DNA from: JAYUHK01 sp043778415
Lineage (GTDB): Bacteria; Bacteroidota; Bacteroidia; Chitinophagales; Saprospiraceae
Length of the DNA stretch: 15,356 bases
NCBI GenBank assembly: GCA_043778415.1
Contig: JAYWGG010000270.1
Span: 1 to 15,356, forward strand
Direction: 5' to 3'
Part shown: one piece after another, positions 7,841-13,873 of the stretch
Position numbering within the stretch: position 1 is the stretch's first letter
Layout: every line of letters starts with the position of its first letter
Translations under genes and position numbers: made by a program
The notes under the pieces: generated by a model
The model's database searches: none
What the model was told of the DNA's origin: nothing
What the model saw: the letters and a program-made list of their open reading frames with translations, nothing else

Positions 7841-8683
7841 AGAGGGTCTTATGGCAATGGAAATGAAGAGAATTTTTTGGAACAAAACATCGCTGGCGAT
7901 ACACTTATCGGCGGTAAAACTTACCACAAAGTCTATCAAAAAGGCTATGTGGTTCGTTACTTCAACAATACTACGGGTGATTTTTACGCCAACCGCTTGG
8001 TGCTTTTTTTTCGAGAAGAAAATAAAAGAATCTACGCAATAGATGCGCGCATTTCAGACGGCGACGAATACCTAATCTACGATTTTAATTTGCAGGTCGG
8101 TGACACGCTGCCCCAGAATATTTTGACGAGAAATGTGCCTTTTCTCGTTGACCATCACGGAGTTATTGCGAAGATTGATTCAGTCCAGACTTTGGACGGT
8201 ATCTTTCGCAAGCGTTTTAGCTTCGTGACAGATTTGGAGAGCAACTTGCAAAACCGTTATATCATAGAAGGCATTGGCTCGCGTCATTCTTTGATGGGAT
8301 TGTTGCCTCAAAATAATTCAGAAATTGATTTTGGTGGACGAATTTGCCTTTTCCAAAAAGACGGAATAGATATTTACAGATTTGGTCTGGCATCAAGTTG
8401 TCAGTTGATTTCTTCTGCCAGCGACCCACACCCCGAAATATTATCTATTTCGCCCAATCCGATGTCCGATGTGTCCGCGATTCGGGTAGAAAATTGGGAG
8501 CAGCTTTTGGGCGGTAGCTTGGAAGTGAGTGACGTAGCAGGGCGACTTTTGTTCCAAAAAACAATCCAATCTGAAAGTGATTTCAGGTTGCAACGCAGCG
8601 ACTTTCAGGCAGGAATGCTGCTCGTGTCCGTCAAGTCCCGTCAGGGCGTTTTGCGCTACGTCGGGAAGTTAATTGCCGAATAA
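7742..8683 (+). CDS. T9SS type A sorting domain-containing secreted protein, paralog 1
   Basis: The 313-residue product has a clear Sec signal peptide (MKTFLLSALLCAAFFTQISA, cleavage probably before QTYQ). It ends in a T9SS type A sorting domain of about 80 residues (from SISPNPMSDVSAIRVENW to RYVGKLIAE), with the usual GSLEVSDVAGRLL and DFQAGMLLVSV strands. It should be exported by Sec, then passed through the outer membrane by the type IX system, which removes the tail and usually anchors or releases the cargo. The middle (about residues 35-225) matches no enzyme family I recognise and shows no catalytic motif. A close paralog follows in tandem. The ATG at 7742 is the only start that gives the signal peptide. 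Confidence 0.85.
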   Translation: MKTFLLSALLCAAFFTQISAQTYQPFPTQNAVWRGSYGNGNEENFLEQNIAGDTLIGGKTYHKVYQKGYVVRYFNNTTGDFYANRLVLFFREENKRIYAIDARISDGDEYLIYDFNLQVGDTLPQNILTRNVPFLVDHHGVIAKIDSVQTLDGIFRKRFSFVTDLESNLQNRYIIEGIGSRHSLMGLLPQNNSEIDFGGRICLFQKDGIDIYRFGLASSCQLISSASDPHPEILSISPNPMSDVSAIRVENWEQLLGGSLEVSDVAGRLLFQKTIQSESDFRLQRSDFQAGMLLVSVKSRQGVLRYVGKLIAE

Positions 8684-8685
8684 AA
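8421..8685 (+). repeat. Direct repeat, 3' module of T9SS gene pair, copy 1
   Basis: This block matches 9403-9667 with no gap and covers the sorting domain plus the stop codon and two following bases. Roughly the last 90 bases are identical. The few differences cluster in its first half. Similarity falls off immediately upstream, at the boundary with the variable middle. Confidence 0.9.
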
Positions 8686-8698
8686 TATTAAATAATCT

Positions 8699-8828
8699 AT
8701 TTTTTGTCACAATTTTAAAGCTATTTGTTATGAAAACATTTTTACTGTCTGCGCTGCTCTGCGCAGCATTTTTTACACAAATTTCCGCCCAAACCTATCA
8801 GCCTTTTCCGACTCAAAACGCAGTTTGG
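8699..8828 (+). repeat. Direct repeat, 5' module of T9SS gene pair, copy 2
   Basis: This is the second copy of the 130-base leader and signal-peptide block at 7711-7840, offset by 988 bases. It carries ATTTTTTGTCACAATTTTAA ahead of the start codon. No TAnnTTTG box lies in the 16 bases between the first gene's stop and this block, so the second gene is probably read through from the first. Confidence 0.9.
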
Positions 8829-9665
8829 CGCAGTGTGTCGTTTGATGTTTATGAGGACGTTCAATACCAAGATGCGATAAACGGAGATACCGTCATCAAC
8901 TCAAAAGTATATCATAAAATATTCAGAACCGAAAAAAGTACTTCCAAAAATGTTGCCAATCCGCCACCGCCGCAAACATCAGGACCCAGTTACATCGGAG
9001 CGTTTCGAGAAGAAAATAAACGCATCTATTTTGAAAGACGCGGATTGAGCGGCGAATATTTAGGTTATGATTTTAATCTAAAAATTGGCGATACACTTCC
9101 CAGAAATGCGCTCAATAATATGGGAATTAGGATAATTACAGACACTTTTTCAATGACGGGCTTCGCAGACAATATCAAGAGGAAGATATATCGAACCAAA
9201 AGAAACGGCACATCGCTTCCCGTTGATATTGCAGAAGGAATAGGTGCCAGTAGAGATAATATTGGGATATTTCCTCCGTGGAATATTCCCCCGACCGACC
9301 CTGTCTATAGAAGTTTGTGCGCTGTTCAAAATGGAGTTTCAGTTTGGATTTTCTCGATACCGATTCCCGAAAATACAGATTGTGAGTCGCTTACTGCGAC
9401 CCGCGACCCACGCCTTGAAATGTTGTCTATTTCGCCCAATCCGCTATCGGACGTGTCCGCGATTCGGGTAGAAAATTGGGAACAGCTTCTGGGCGGTAGC
9501 TTGGAAGTGAGCGATGTAGCAGGGCGACTTTTGTTCCAAAAAACAATCCAATCTGAAAGTGATTTCAGACTGCAACGCAGCGACTTTCAGGCAGGAATGC
9601 TGCTCGTGTCCGTCAAGTCCCGTCAGGGCGTTTTGCGCTACGTCGGGAAGTTAATTGCCGAATAA
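8730..9665 (+). CDS. T9SS type A sorting domain-containing secreted protein, paralog 2
   Basis: The 311-residue product has the same signal peptide and T9SS type A tail as its neighbour, so it should follow the same Sec then type IX export route. The frame stays open upstream to 8673, but the ATG at 8730 starts the signal peptide and matches paralog 1, so it is chosen. The middle is clearly homologous (shared GDT, YHK, FREENKRIY, YDFNL and GDTLP landmarks) but much diverged, and has a Pro-rich insert (NPPPPQTSG) near residue 80. Function is unrecognised. It lies 46 bases after paralog 1 and is followed by a strong terminator, so the two probably form a bicistronic unit. Confidence 0.85.
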   Translation: MKTFLLSALLCAAFFTQISAQTYQPFPTQNAVWRSVSFDVYEDVQYQDAINGDTVINSKVYHKIFRTEKSTSKNVANPPPPQTSGPSYIGAFREENKRIYFERRGLSGEYLGYDFNLKIGDTLPRNALNNMGIRIITDTFSMTGFADNIKRKIYRTKRNGTSLPVDIAEGIGASRDNIGIFPPWNIPPTDPVYRSLCAVQNGVSVWIFSIPIPENTDCESLTATRDPRLEMLSISPNPLSDVSAIRVENWEQLLGGSLEVSDVAGRLLFQKTIQSESDFRLQRSDFQAGMLLVSVKSRQGVLRYVGKLIAE

Positions 9666-9667
9666 AA
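9403..9667 (+). repeat. Direct repeat, 3' module of T9SS gene pair, copy 2
   Basis: This is the second copy of the sorting-domain block at 8421-8685, offset by 982 bases. The tail of about 90 bases is identical to copy 1, in contrast to the diverged middle of the same genes. Confidence 0.9.
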
Positions 9668-9671
9668 ATCT

Positions 9672-9719
9672 AAAATGCCGATAATATTCCGAAGGAAAAT
9701 GTTATCGGCATTTTTTTTT
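9672..9719 (+). terminator. Strong intrinsic terminator after the T9SS gene pair
   Basis: Left arm 9672-9688 pairs with right arm 9698-9714 over 17 base pairs, including one G-U pair. The core is GCCGATAA / TTATCGGC and the loop is nine bases. The right arm runs into a nine-base T tract (9711-9719). It starts seven bases after the stop codon at 9665, so it ends the T9SS transcript and insulates fabH from it. Confidence 0.9.
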
Positions 9720-9835
9720 GGTAAAAAAAAGCACTTTCGCAGTTCCAATCGTACCCGTCAATACTTTCGACGGAGTTAAAAAAAAAAATCATTTTTAGGC
9801 TGCTTTTGTTACTTTTTATCTACCTTTCGCCTTTC

Positions 9836-9876
9836 GGAATGTATAAGAATAAACTACCTATTTTTTTCTTCATTCC
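9836..9876 (-). mobile_element. Hairpin repeat family, mini-copy (41 bp)
   Basis: Bounded by GGAATG (9836-9841) and CATTCC (9871-9876). Its reverse complement begins GGAATGAAGAAAAAAATAGG and continues GTAGTTTATTC, the same layout as the mini-copy at 11295-11334: the two ends of the long element joined, without the central hairpin. It faces the long copy at 9883 head to head, six bases apart. This creates a 26-base-arm palindrome at 9851-9908 with two mismatches. Confidence 0.7.
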
Positions 9877-9882
9877 TTGTTT

Positions 9883-10040
9883 GGAATGAAGAAAAAATAA
9901 GGTAGTTTAGTTTTTCAAATAAATTCAATCAATAACAAGGCATTTTTGAGGCGCAACGCAGGGCGTTGAAACGAAAAAATAACGCAGTGATTGGTTGTAA
10001 TTTAGCAGAAAAAATGAGTAGTTTATTTTAGACACATTCC
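9883..10040 (+). mobile_element. Hairpin repeat family, long copy A (158 bp)
   Basis: It starts GGAATGAAGAAAAAATAAGG and ends GACACATTCC. Nested stems are visible: CAATCA (9926-9931) with TGATTG (9988-9993), ATTTTT (9942-9947) with AAAAAT (9975-9980), and the apical CAACGC (9954-9959) with GCGTTG (9963-9968) around loop AGG. It shares GAGGCGCAA, AACGAAAA and TAACGCAG with the other long copies but is the most diverged. Where it differs inside stems, both arms differ together. It lies in the fabH leader. Confidence 0.8.
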
Positions 10041-10072
10041 TTTAGGAAAAAAAATCATTTTTAAGTAAAAAT

Positions 10073-11062
10073 ATGTCGAAAATTCAAGCAGCCATCACGG
10101 GAATACAGGGCTATGTCCCGGATTATATCTTGACTAACAAAGAGTTAGAAACTTTGGTGGACACCAACGACGAGTGGATTACTTCTCGCACAGGCATCAA
10201 AGAGCGACGGATACAGAAAGGCGAAGGAAAAGGCAGCTCCGATATGGGCGCAGAAGCCGTGAAAGCCCTCCTGCTCAAAACGGGAACTTCCCCCGACGAA
10301 ATTGACCTTATCGTGTGCGCCACCGTCACGCCCGACATGACTTTTCCCGACAATGCGAACACGATTGCGGACAAGTGTGGCTGCACCAATGCCTATGGTT
10401 TTGACGTGAACGCAGCTTGCTCGGGCTTTGTGTTCGCCCTCGTGACGGCGAGTAAATTCATCGAAACTGGAACGCACCAAAAAGTCATCGTAGTGGGAAC
10501 GGATAAAATGTCGGCTATCGTGGACTATACCGACCGAAGCACTTGTATTTTGTTTGGCGACGGCGCGGGCGCGGTGCTACTCGAACCCGATACCACAGGG
10601 CTGGGCATCGTGGATTCGTTGCTGAAAGGCGATGGGTCAGGGCGGCATTTTTTGCACAAAAAAGCGGGCGGCTCACTGCACCCCGCTACAGTCGAAAACG
10701 TGCTTGCAAAAGAACATTATGCCTTTCAGGACGGAAAAAATGTGTTTCGCTACGCCGTGCGCGGCATGAACGAAACTACGCAAGCGGTAATGAAACGCAA
10801 TAATCTGACGACCGACGACATCGCGTGGGTCGTACCACACCAAGCCAATATGCGCATTATCCAGAGCGTTTCGGAATATTCTGGCTTTCCGATGGAAAAA
10901 ATAATGGTCAATATCGAAAAATATGGCAACACGACGGCTGCCACCATTCCGCTCTGCCTTTGGGAGTACGAATCTCGACTCAAAAAAGGCGATTATATCG
11001 TACTGACCGCTTTCGGCGGCGGCTTTACGTGGGGTTCGATTTTGCTCAAATGGGCGTATTAG
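10073..11062 (+). CDS. fabH: 3-oxoacyl-ACP synthase III (beta-ketoacyl-ACP synthase III)
   Basis: The 329-residue enzyme condenses an acyl-CoA starter with malonyl-ACP to begin type II fatty acid synthesis in the cytosol. The Cys-His-Asn triad is complete: C116 in NAACSGF, H256 in VPHQANMRI and N286 in KYGNTTAA. The N-terminal GIKERR and the C-terminal GGGFTWGSILLKW are also typical. In this phylum branched starters are common, but the sequence alone does not fix the substrate. Starter supply and elongation depend on acetyl-CoA carboxylase, two of whose subunits (accB, accC) lie downstream. The usual plsX/rpmF neighbours are absent upstream. The TAG stop codon shares its last base with the first base of hairpin repeat copy C. 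Confidence 0.97.
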   Translation: MSKIQAAITGIQGYVPDYILTNKELETLVDTNDEWITSRTGIKERRIQKGEGKGSSDMGAEAVKALLLKTGTSPDEIDLIVCATVTPDMTFPDNANTIADKCGCTNAYGFDVNAACSGFVFALVTASKFIETGTHQKVIVVGTDKMSAIVDYTDRSTCILFGDGAGAVLLEPDTTGLGIVDSLLKGDGSGRHFLHKKAGGSLHPATVENVLAKEHYAFQDGKNVFRYAVRGMNETTQAVMKRNNLTTDDIAWVVPHQANMRIIQSVSEYSGFPMEKIMVNIEKYGNTTAATIPLCLWEYESRLKKGDYIVLTAFGGGFTWGSILLKWAY

Positions 11063-11220
11063 GAATGCGTCCAAAATAAGTTACTGTATTCTGACTTGTC
11101 TTTTGAGCCAAAACTGCGTTAGATTTTCGTTGCGATGCACGGCATCGCGCCTCAAATCTGCCTTGTTTTGACCCAAAATTCTGTGTCACAAAATTCAGTA
11201 CCTTATTTTCTCTTCATTCC
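11062..11220 (-). mobile_element. Hairpin repeat family, long copy C (159 bp, inverted)
   Basis: Read on the minus strand it starts GGAATGAAGAGAAAATAAGG and ends GGACGCATTCC, with terminal arms matching over about 25 bases apart from a five-base block. Internal stems pair throughout, with apical GCGATGC (11132-11138) and GCATCGC (11142-11148). It is highly similar to copy E at 15218. The first G of the element is the last base of the fabH TAG stop codon. TTA stands on both sides (11059-11061 and 11221-11223), a possible target duplication. It may also act as the fabH transcript 3' end. Confidence 0.85.
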
Positions 11221-11233
11221 TTAAAAATCGTTT

Positions 11234-11276
11234 TTGGCTCAAAAAAGTAAAATCTGCGATATATTTGCTACCTTTG
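11234..11276 (+). promoter_or_regulatory. Promoter region for efp with two candidate -7 boxes
   Basis: TATATTTG (11260-11267) lies 23 bases after TTG (11234-11236), at the upper end of normal -33/-7 spacing. A second box, TACCTTTG (11269-11276), matches the consensus even better but has no TTG at the right distance. Either gives a leader of about 140-155 bases that contains the mini-copy at 11295-11334. It lies just outside hairpin copy C. Confidence 0.5.
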
Positions 11277-11294
11277 CGCCGCTTTTGGAGGTAA

Positions 11295-11334
11295 GGAATG
11301 AAGAAAAAATAAGTAGTTTATTTTAGACGCGTTC
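11295..11334 (+). mobile_element. Hairpin repeat family, mini-copy D (40 bp)
   Basis: It starts GGAATGAAGAAAAAATAAG and runs straight into TAGTTTATTTTAGACGCGTTC, the right end of the long element, with the whole central hairpin missing. The right terminus is GCGTTC rather than CATTCC. It sits in the predicted 5' leader of efp, flanked by TAA on the left and TTAA on the right. Confidence 0.7.
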
Positions 11335-11421
11335 TTAAATAAAAAAATGGAAAATTTGTTTGAAAATATTTTCCTACCAATTAGAAATCATATTAATTAA
11401 AAATAAAATAGAAAAAACTGC

Positions 11422-11988
11422 ATGGCAAGTACATCAGACATCAAAAATGGTTTGTGCTTAGAATACAACAATGATATTTTTCAAGTCGTTGAATTTCAAC
11501 ACGTTAAGCCCGGAAAAGGCGCAGCATTCGTGCGAACAAAAATGAAAAGCCTTACCACAGGGCGCGTATTGGATAACACTTTTCCGTCTGGTCACAAGAT
11601 TACAGATGTGCGCGTAGAACGTCGCAAATTTCAGTATCTCTACGAAGATGACAACGGATTCAACTTTATGGACAATGAAACATTTGACCAAACTACTTTT
11701 CCGTCCAATCTCATCGATAACAGTCGTTTTTTGAAGGAGGGAATGGAAGTAGATATTTTGTTTCACGCCGAAAAAAACTCTCCACTCACGATTGATCTTC
11801 CGCAAAGCGTAGTCGTCACCGTGACTTATACGGAGCCGGGCGTAAAAGGCGATACCGCTACCAACGCCCAAAAAGCGGCGACTATCGAAACGGGTACTGA
11901 AATAAAAGTGCCACTTTTTATCAATCAAGGCGACGTGATTCGGGTAGATACGACGACGGGCGCGTACATGGAGCGCGTGAAGCAGTAA
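11422..11988 (+). CDS. efp: Translation elongation factor P
   Basis: The 188-residue protein binds between the ribosomal P and E sites and relieves stalling at polyproline stretches. The conserved loop KPGKGAAF carries K32, the position equivalent to the lysine or arginine modified in many bacteria; no modifying enzyme gene (epmA, earP) lies in the window. The three beta-barrel domains are present, and the C-terminal signature appears as INQGDVIRVDTTTGAYMER. Length is normal. It sits between fabH and accB, a placement familiar in Bacteroidota, but a methyltransferase gene follows it by 39 bases. The assignment is secure. Confidence 0.97.
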   Translation: MASTSDIKNGLCLEYNNDIFQVVEFQHVKPGKGAAFVRTKMKSLTTGRVLDNTFPSGHKITDVRVERRKFQYLYEDDNGFNFMDNETFDQTTFPSNLIDNSRFLKEGMEVDILFHAEKNSPLTIDLPQSVVVTVTYTEPGVKGDTATNAQKAATIETGTEIKVPLFINQGDVIRVDTTTGAYMERVKQ

Positions 11989-12027
11989 TTTTTTTTTGGA
12001 AAAACCAGCTCAAAATTTTTGAATCGA

Positions 12028-13149
12028 ATGAATAGTATTGACTTATTTTGTGGCTGTGGCGGCATGACTTTGGGTTTCAAGTGGGCGAATTTTCGGTCTA
12101 TTCTCGCGTCGGATATTGACGAAAATTGCGGCAAAACGGTGGTCAGGAATTTTGAAGAAACAAAGTTTGTGTTGGGAAGTATTTCCGAAATCGAAAAAGA
12201 AACCTTTGATAGCATTATTAATCACCGAGAAATTGACGTTATCACGGGCGGTCCGCCTTGTCAAGGGTTTAGTTTGGCGAATAAAAATCGAAATAAAATA
12301 GCTGACGACCCGCGCAACCAACTTTTTTATGATTTTGTGAAAGTCATAAAGTGGTATCAGCCGAAAACATTCGTGATGGAAAATGTAAAAGGCTTGCTTT
12401 CTATGGAAAAAGGAAAAGTAATACAGACGATAAAAATGGAGTTTGAAAATGCAGGCTTGGGCTACAATGTCGAATATAAAATCTTAAAATCATCGGACTT
12501 TGGCGTTCCACAGAATCGGGAAAGAGTGATTTTGATTGGGTTCAGGAAAGATTTAGGATTATTTCCTGAGTTTCCGGAAGCCAACGTTGGGCAGAAAATT
12601 ACGGTAGATGAGGCGATATCAGATTTGCCTAAAATCCAAGCTGGCGAAGGCACGGAAAATGCAGAGTATCCTACGCCGCCGCAAAATGAATATCAAAAAT
12701 TGATGCGTCGCAGCTCTGACAAAGTACACAATCACGTTGCGATGAAGCACACGAAGCGACTGATAGAACGGTTTGAGGCTATCCAGCCGGGCAAAAATTT
12801 GTTGGACGTTTGGGAAACGCACGGCGCGGTAAAAAGAGGAAATCCGAGCGAAAAATCTACCATCAAATTCAGTCAAAATAATTTAAGACTGCTCGGCAAC
12901 AAGCCCGCGCCGACGGTGGCGGCATCGTTTCAGAGCAATTTTATACACCCGTATCTCAACCGAAATTTTACAGCCCGAGAAGGCGCAAGATTTCAGTCTT
13001 TTCCAGATGATTTTATTTTTGAAGGCATGAGGACAAAGATGAGTTGGGAAAAAGGATTGAGCCAATACCAGCAAATCGGCAACGCCGTCCCGCCCTTGAT
13101 GGCGAAAGCTGTAGCTGAAAAAATAAGAGAAAAATTGGAAACTTTGTAG
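12028..13149 (+). CDS. DNA (cytosine-5-)-methyltransferase, apparently solitary
   Basis: The 373-residue protein transfers a methyl group from S-adenosylmethionine to carbon 5 of cytosine in a specific DNA sequence. All core motifs are in order: motif I DLFCGCGGMTLGF (residues 5-17), motif IV GGPPCQGFS with catalytic C78, motif VI MENVKG (E118), motif VIII QNRER (162-166) and motif X QIGNAVPP (349-356). Residues about 200-310 form the target-recognition region; the target cannot be read from sequence. An in-frame TTG at 12019 is possible, but the ATG at 12028 puts motif I at the usual position. No endonuclease, Vsr nick-repair enzyme or specificity partner is next to it. It separates efp from accB. 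It uses AGG/AGA arginine codons and looks more AT-rich than its neighbours, consistent with acquisition, though I did not compute this. Confidence 0.92.
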   Translation: MNSIDLFCGCGGMTLGFKWANFRSILASDIDENCGKTVVRNFEETKFVLGSISEIEKETFDSIINHREIDVITGGPPCQGFSLANKNRNKIADDPRNQLFYDFVKVIKWYQPKTFVMENVKGLLSMEKGKVIQTIKMEFENAGLGYNVEYKILKSSDFGVPQNRERVILIGFRKDLGLFPEFPEANVGQKITVDEAISDLPKIQAGEGTENAEYPTPPQNEYQKLMRRSSDKVHNHVAMKHTKRLIERFEAIQPGKNLLDVWETHGAVKRGNPSEKSTIKFSQNNLRLLGNKPAPTVAASFQSNFIHPYLNRNFTAREGARFQSFPDDFIFEGMRTKMSWEKGLSQYQQIGNAVPPLMAKAVAEKIREKLETL

Positions 13150-13230
13150 TAAATCAATTCGCGCAGCTTTATTCAGCTACGCTCCGCCAAATATATTGAG
13201 TCCGCAATGTGCGCAATCAAACAAAATACT

Positions 13231-13238
13231 TACTTTTG
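13231..13238 (+). promoter_or_regulatory. Possible -7 box for accBC
   Basis: TACTTTTG matches TAnnTTTG and lies 62 bases before the accB ATG, in the 151-base gap after the methyltransferase gene. No TTG lies at the usual -33 spacing; the closest is at 13196-13198, 32 bases away. If real, it would let accB and accC be transcribed independently of the inserted methyltransferase. Confidence 0.4.
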
Positions 13239-13300
13239 TTTTTCAAAAAAAACCAAATAGAAAAATCATTTTCGTACGAACAATCTAACTTTTCAACCTT

Positions 13301-13816
13301 ATGATGAATTTTAAAGAAATTCAGGAGTTGATAAAACTCATCAATCGCTCGAATATTTCTGAGTTCAAGCTCAAAGAGGGTGAATTTCAGCTCACTATTC
13401 GTGGCAATCAGCAAGTAATCGCCGAACATTCGGCGGCTGCGCAACAGCCAGTCTATATTGCGCAACCCAATTACGTACCGCTGCCAGCTGCCGCCGCGCC
13501 AGTCGCTGCACCCGCCGAAATCGCCGCACCCGCAGCCAGTCCAGCATCTGCGCCAACGACGGCTTCGCAGGGTTTGGTAGAAATCAAATCGCCAATCGTA
13601 GGTACTTTTTATCGCTCCTCGTCGCCCGACAAGCCGCCGTATATCAAAGTCGGCGACATTGTCGAAAAAGGACAAATCGTCTGCATCGTGGAGGCTATGA
13701 AACTTTTCAACGAAATAGAATCAGAAGTGCGCGGAAAAGTCGTCAAAGTCGTCACAGACGACCTTTCGCCAGTCGAGTACGACCAAGTGTTGTTTTTGGT
13801 TGATCCAAAAGGGTAA
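13301..13816 (+). CDS. accB: Acetyl-CoA carboxylase biotin carboxyl carrier protein
   Basis: The 171-residue protein carries the biotin that shuttles a carboxyl group between biotin carboxylase (AccC) and the carboxyltransferase subunits. Residues 1-36 are the N-terminal helix and strand region, 41-90 are an Ala/Pro-rich flexible linker, and 91-171 are the biotinyl domain. The biotinylated lysine is K134 in VEAMKLFNEIE. The insert preceding it (YRSSSPDKPPYIKVGD) corresponds to the thumb of acetyl-CoA carboxylase BCCPs and distinguishes it from simple biotinyl domains. A second in-frame ATG follows immediately (13304), so the exact start is uncertain by one codon. accC begins 57 bases downstream and the two are probably cotranscribed. 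Confidence 0.96.
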   Translation: MMNFKEIQELIKLINRSNISEFKLKEGEFQLTIRGNQQVIAEHSAAAQQPVYIAQPNYVPLPAAAAPVAAPAEIAAPAASPASAPTTASQGLVEIKSPIVGTFYRSSSPDKPPYIKVGDIVEKGQIVCIVEAMKLFNEIESEVRGKVVKVVTDDLSPVEYDQVLFLVDPKG

Positions 13817-13873
13817 GTTGTTTGTCACAAATTCCACAATTTTGGCTATTTTTTTCTACACTAAAATCACATC

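Larger units (their letters stand above)
9666..10072. other. 407-base intergenic region before fabH
   Basis: It contains the T9SS terminator, an inverted mini-copy (9836-9876) and a long copy (9883-10040) of the hairpin repeat family. A 17-base direct repeat, AAAAAAAATCATTTTTA, occurs at 9781-9797 and 10047-10063 and brackets both copies. TACCTTTC at 9821-9828 is the closest thing to a -7 box; it misses the consensus in its last base and has no TTG at the right distance. I therefore see no convincing promoter for fabH. Confidence 0.6.

Noticed and set aside
8673..8729. Upstream start for the second T9SS gene
   Set aside because: It would overlap the first gene's 3' end and place residues before the signal peptide; the paralog starts at the position matching 8730.
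9755..9773. Small hairpin CCGTC / GACGG as a second terminator
   Set aside because: Only five base pairs with a nine-base loop, and the tract that follows on the plus strand is A, not T.
12001..13300. Complete restriction-modification system around the methyltransferase
   Set aside because: Neighbouring genes on both sides are efp and accB; no endonuclease, Vsr or specificity gene is present in the window.
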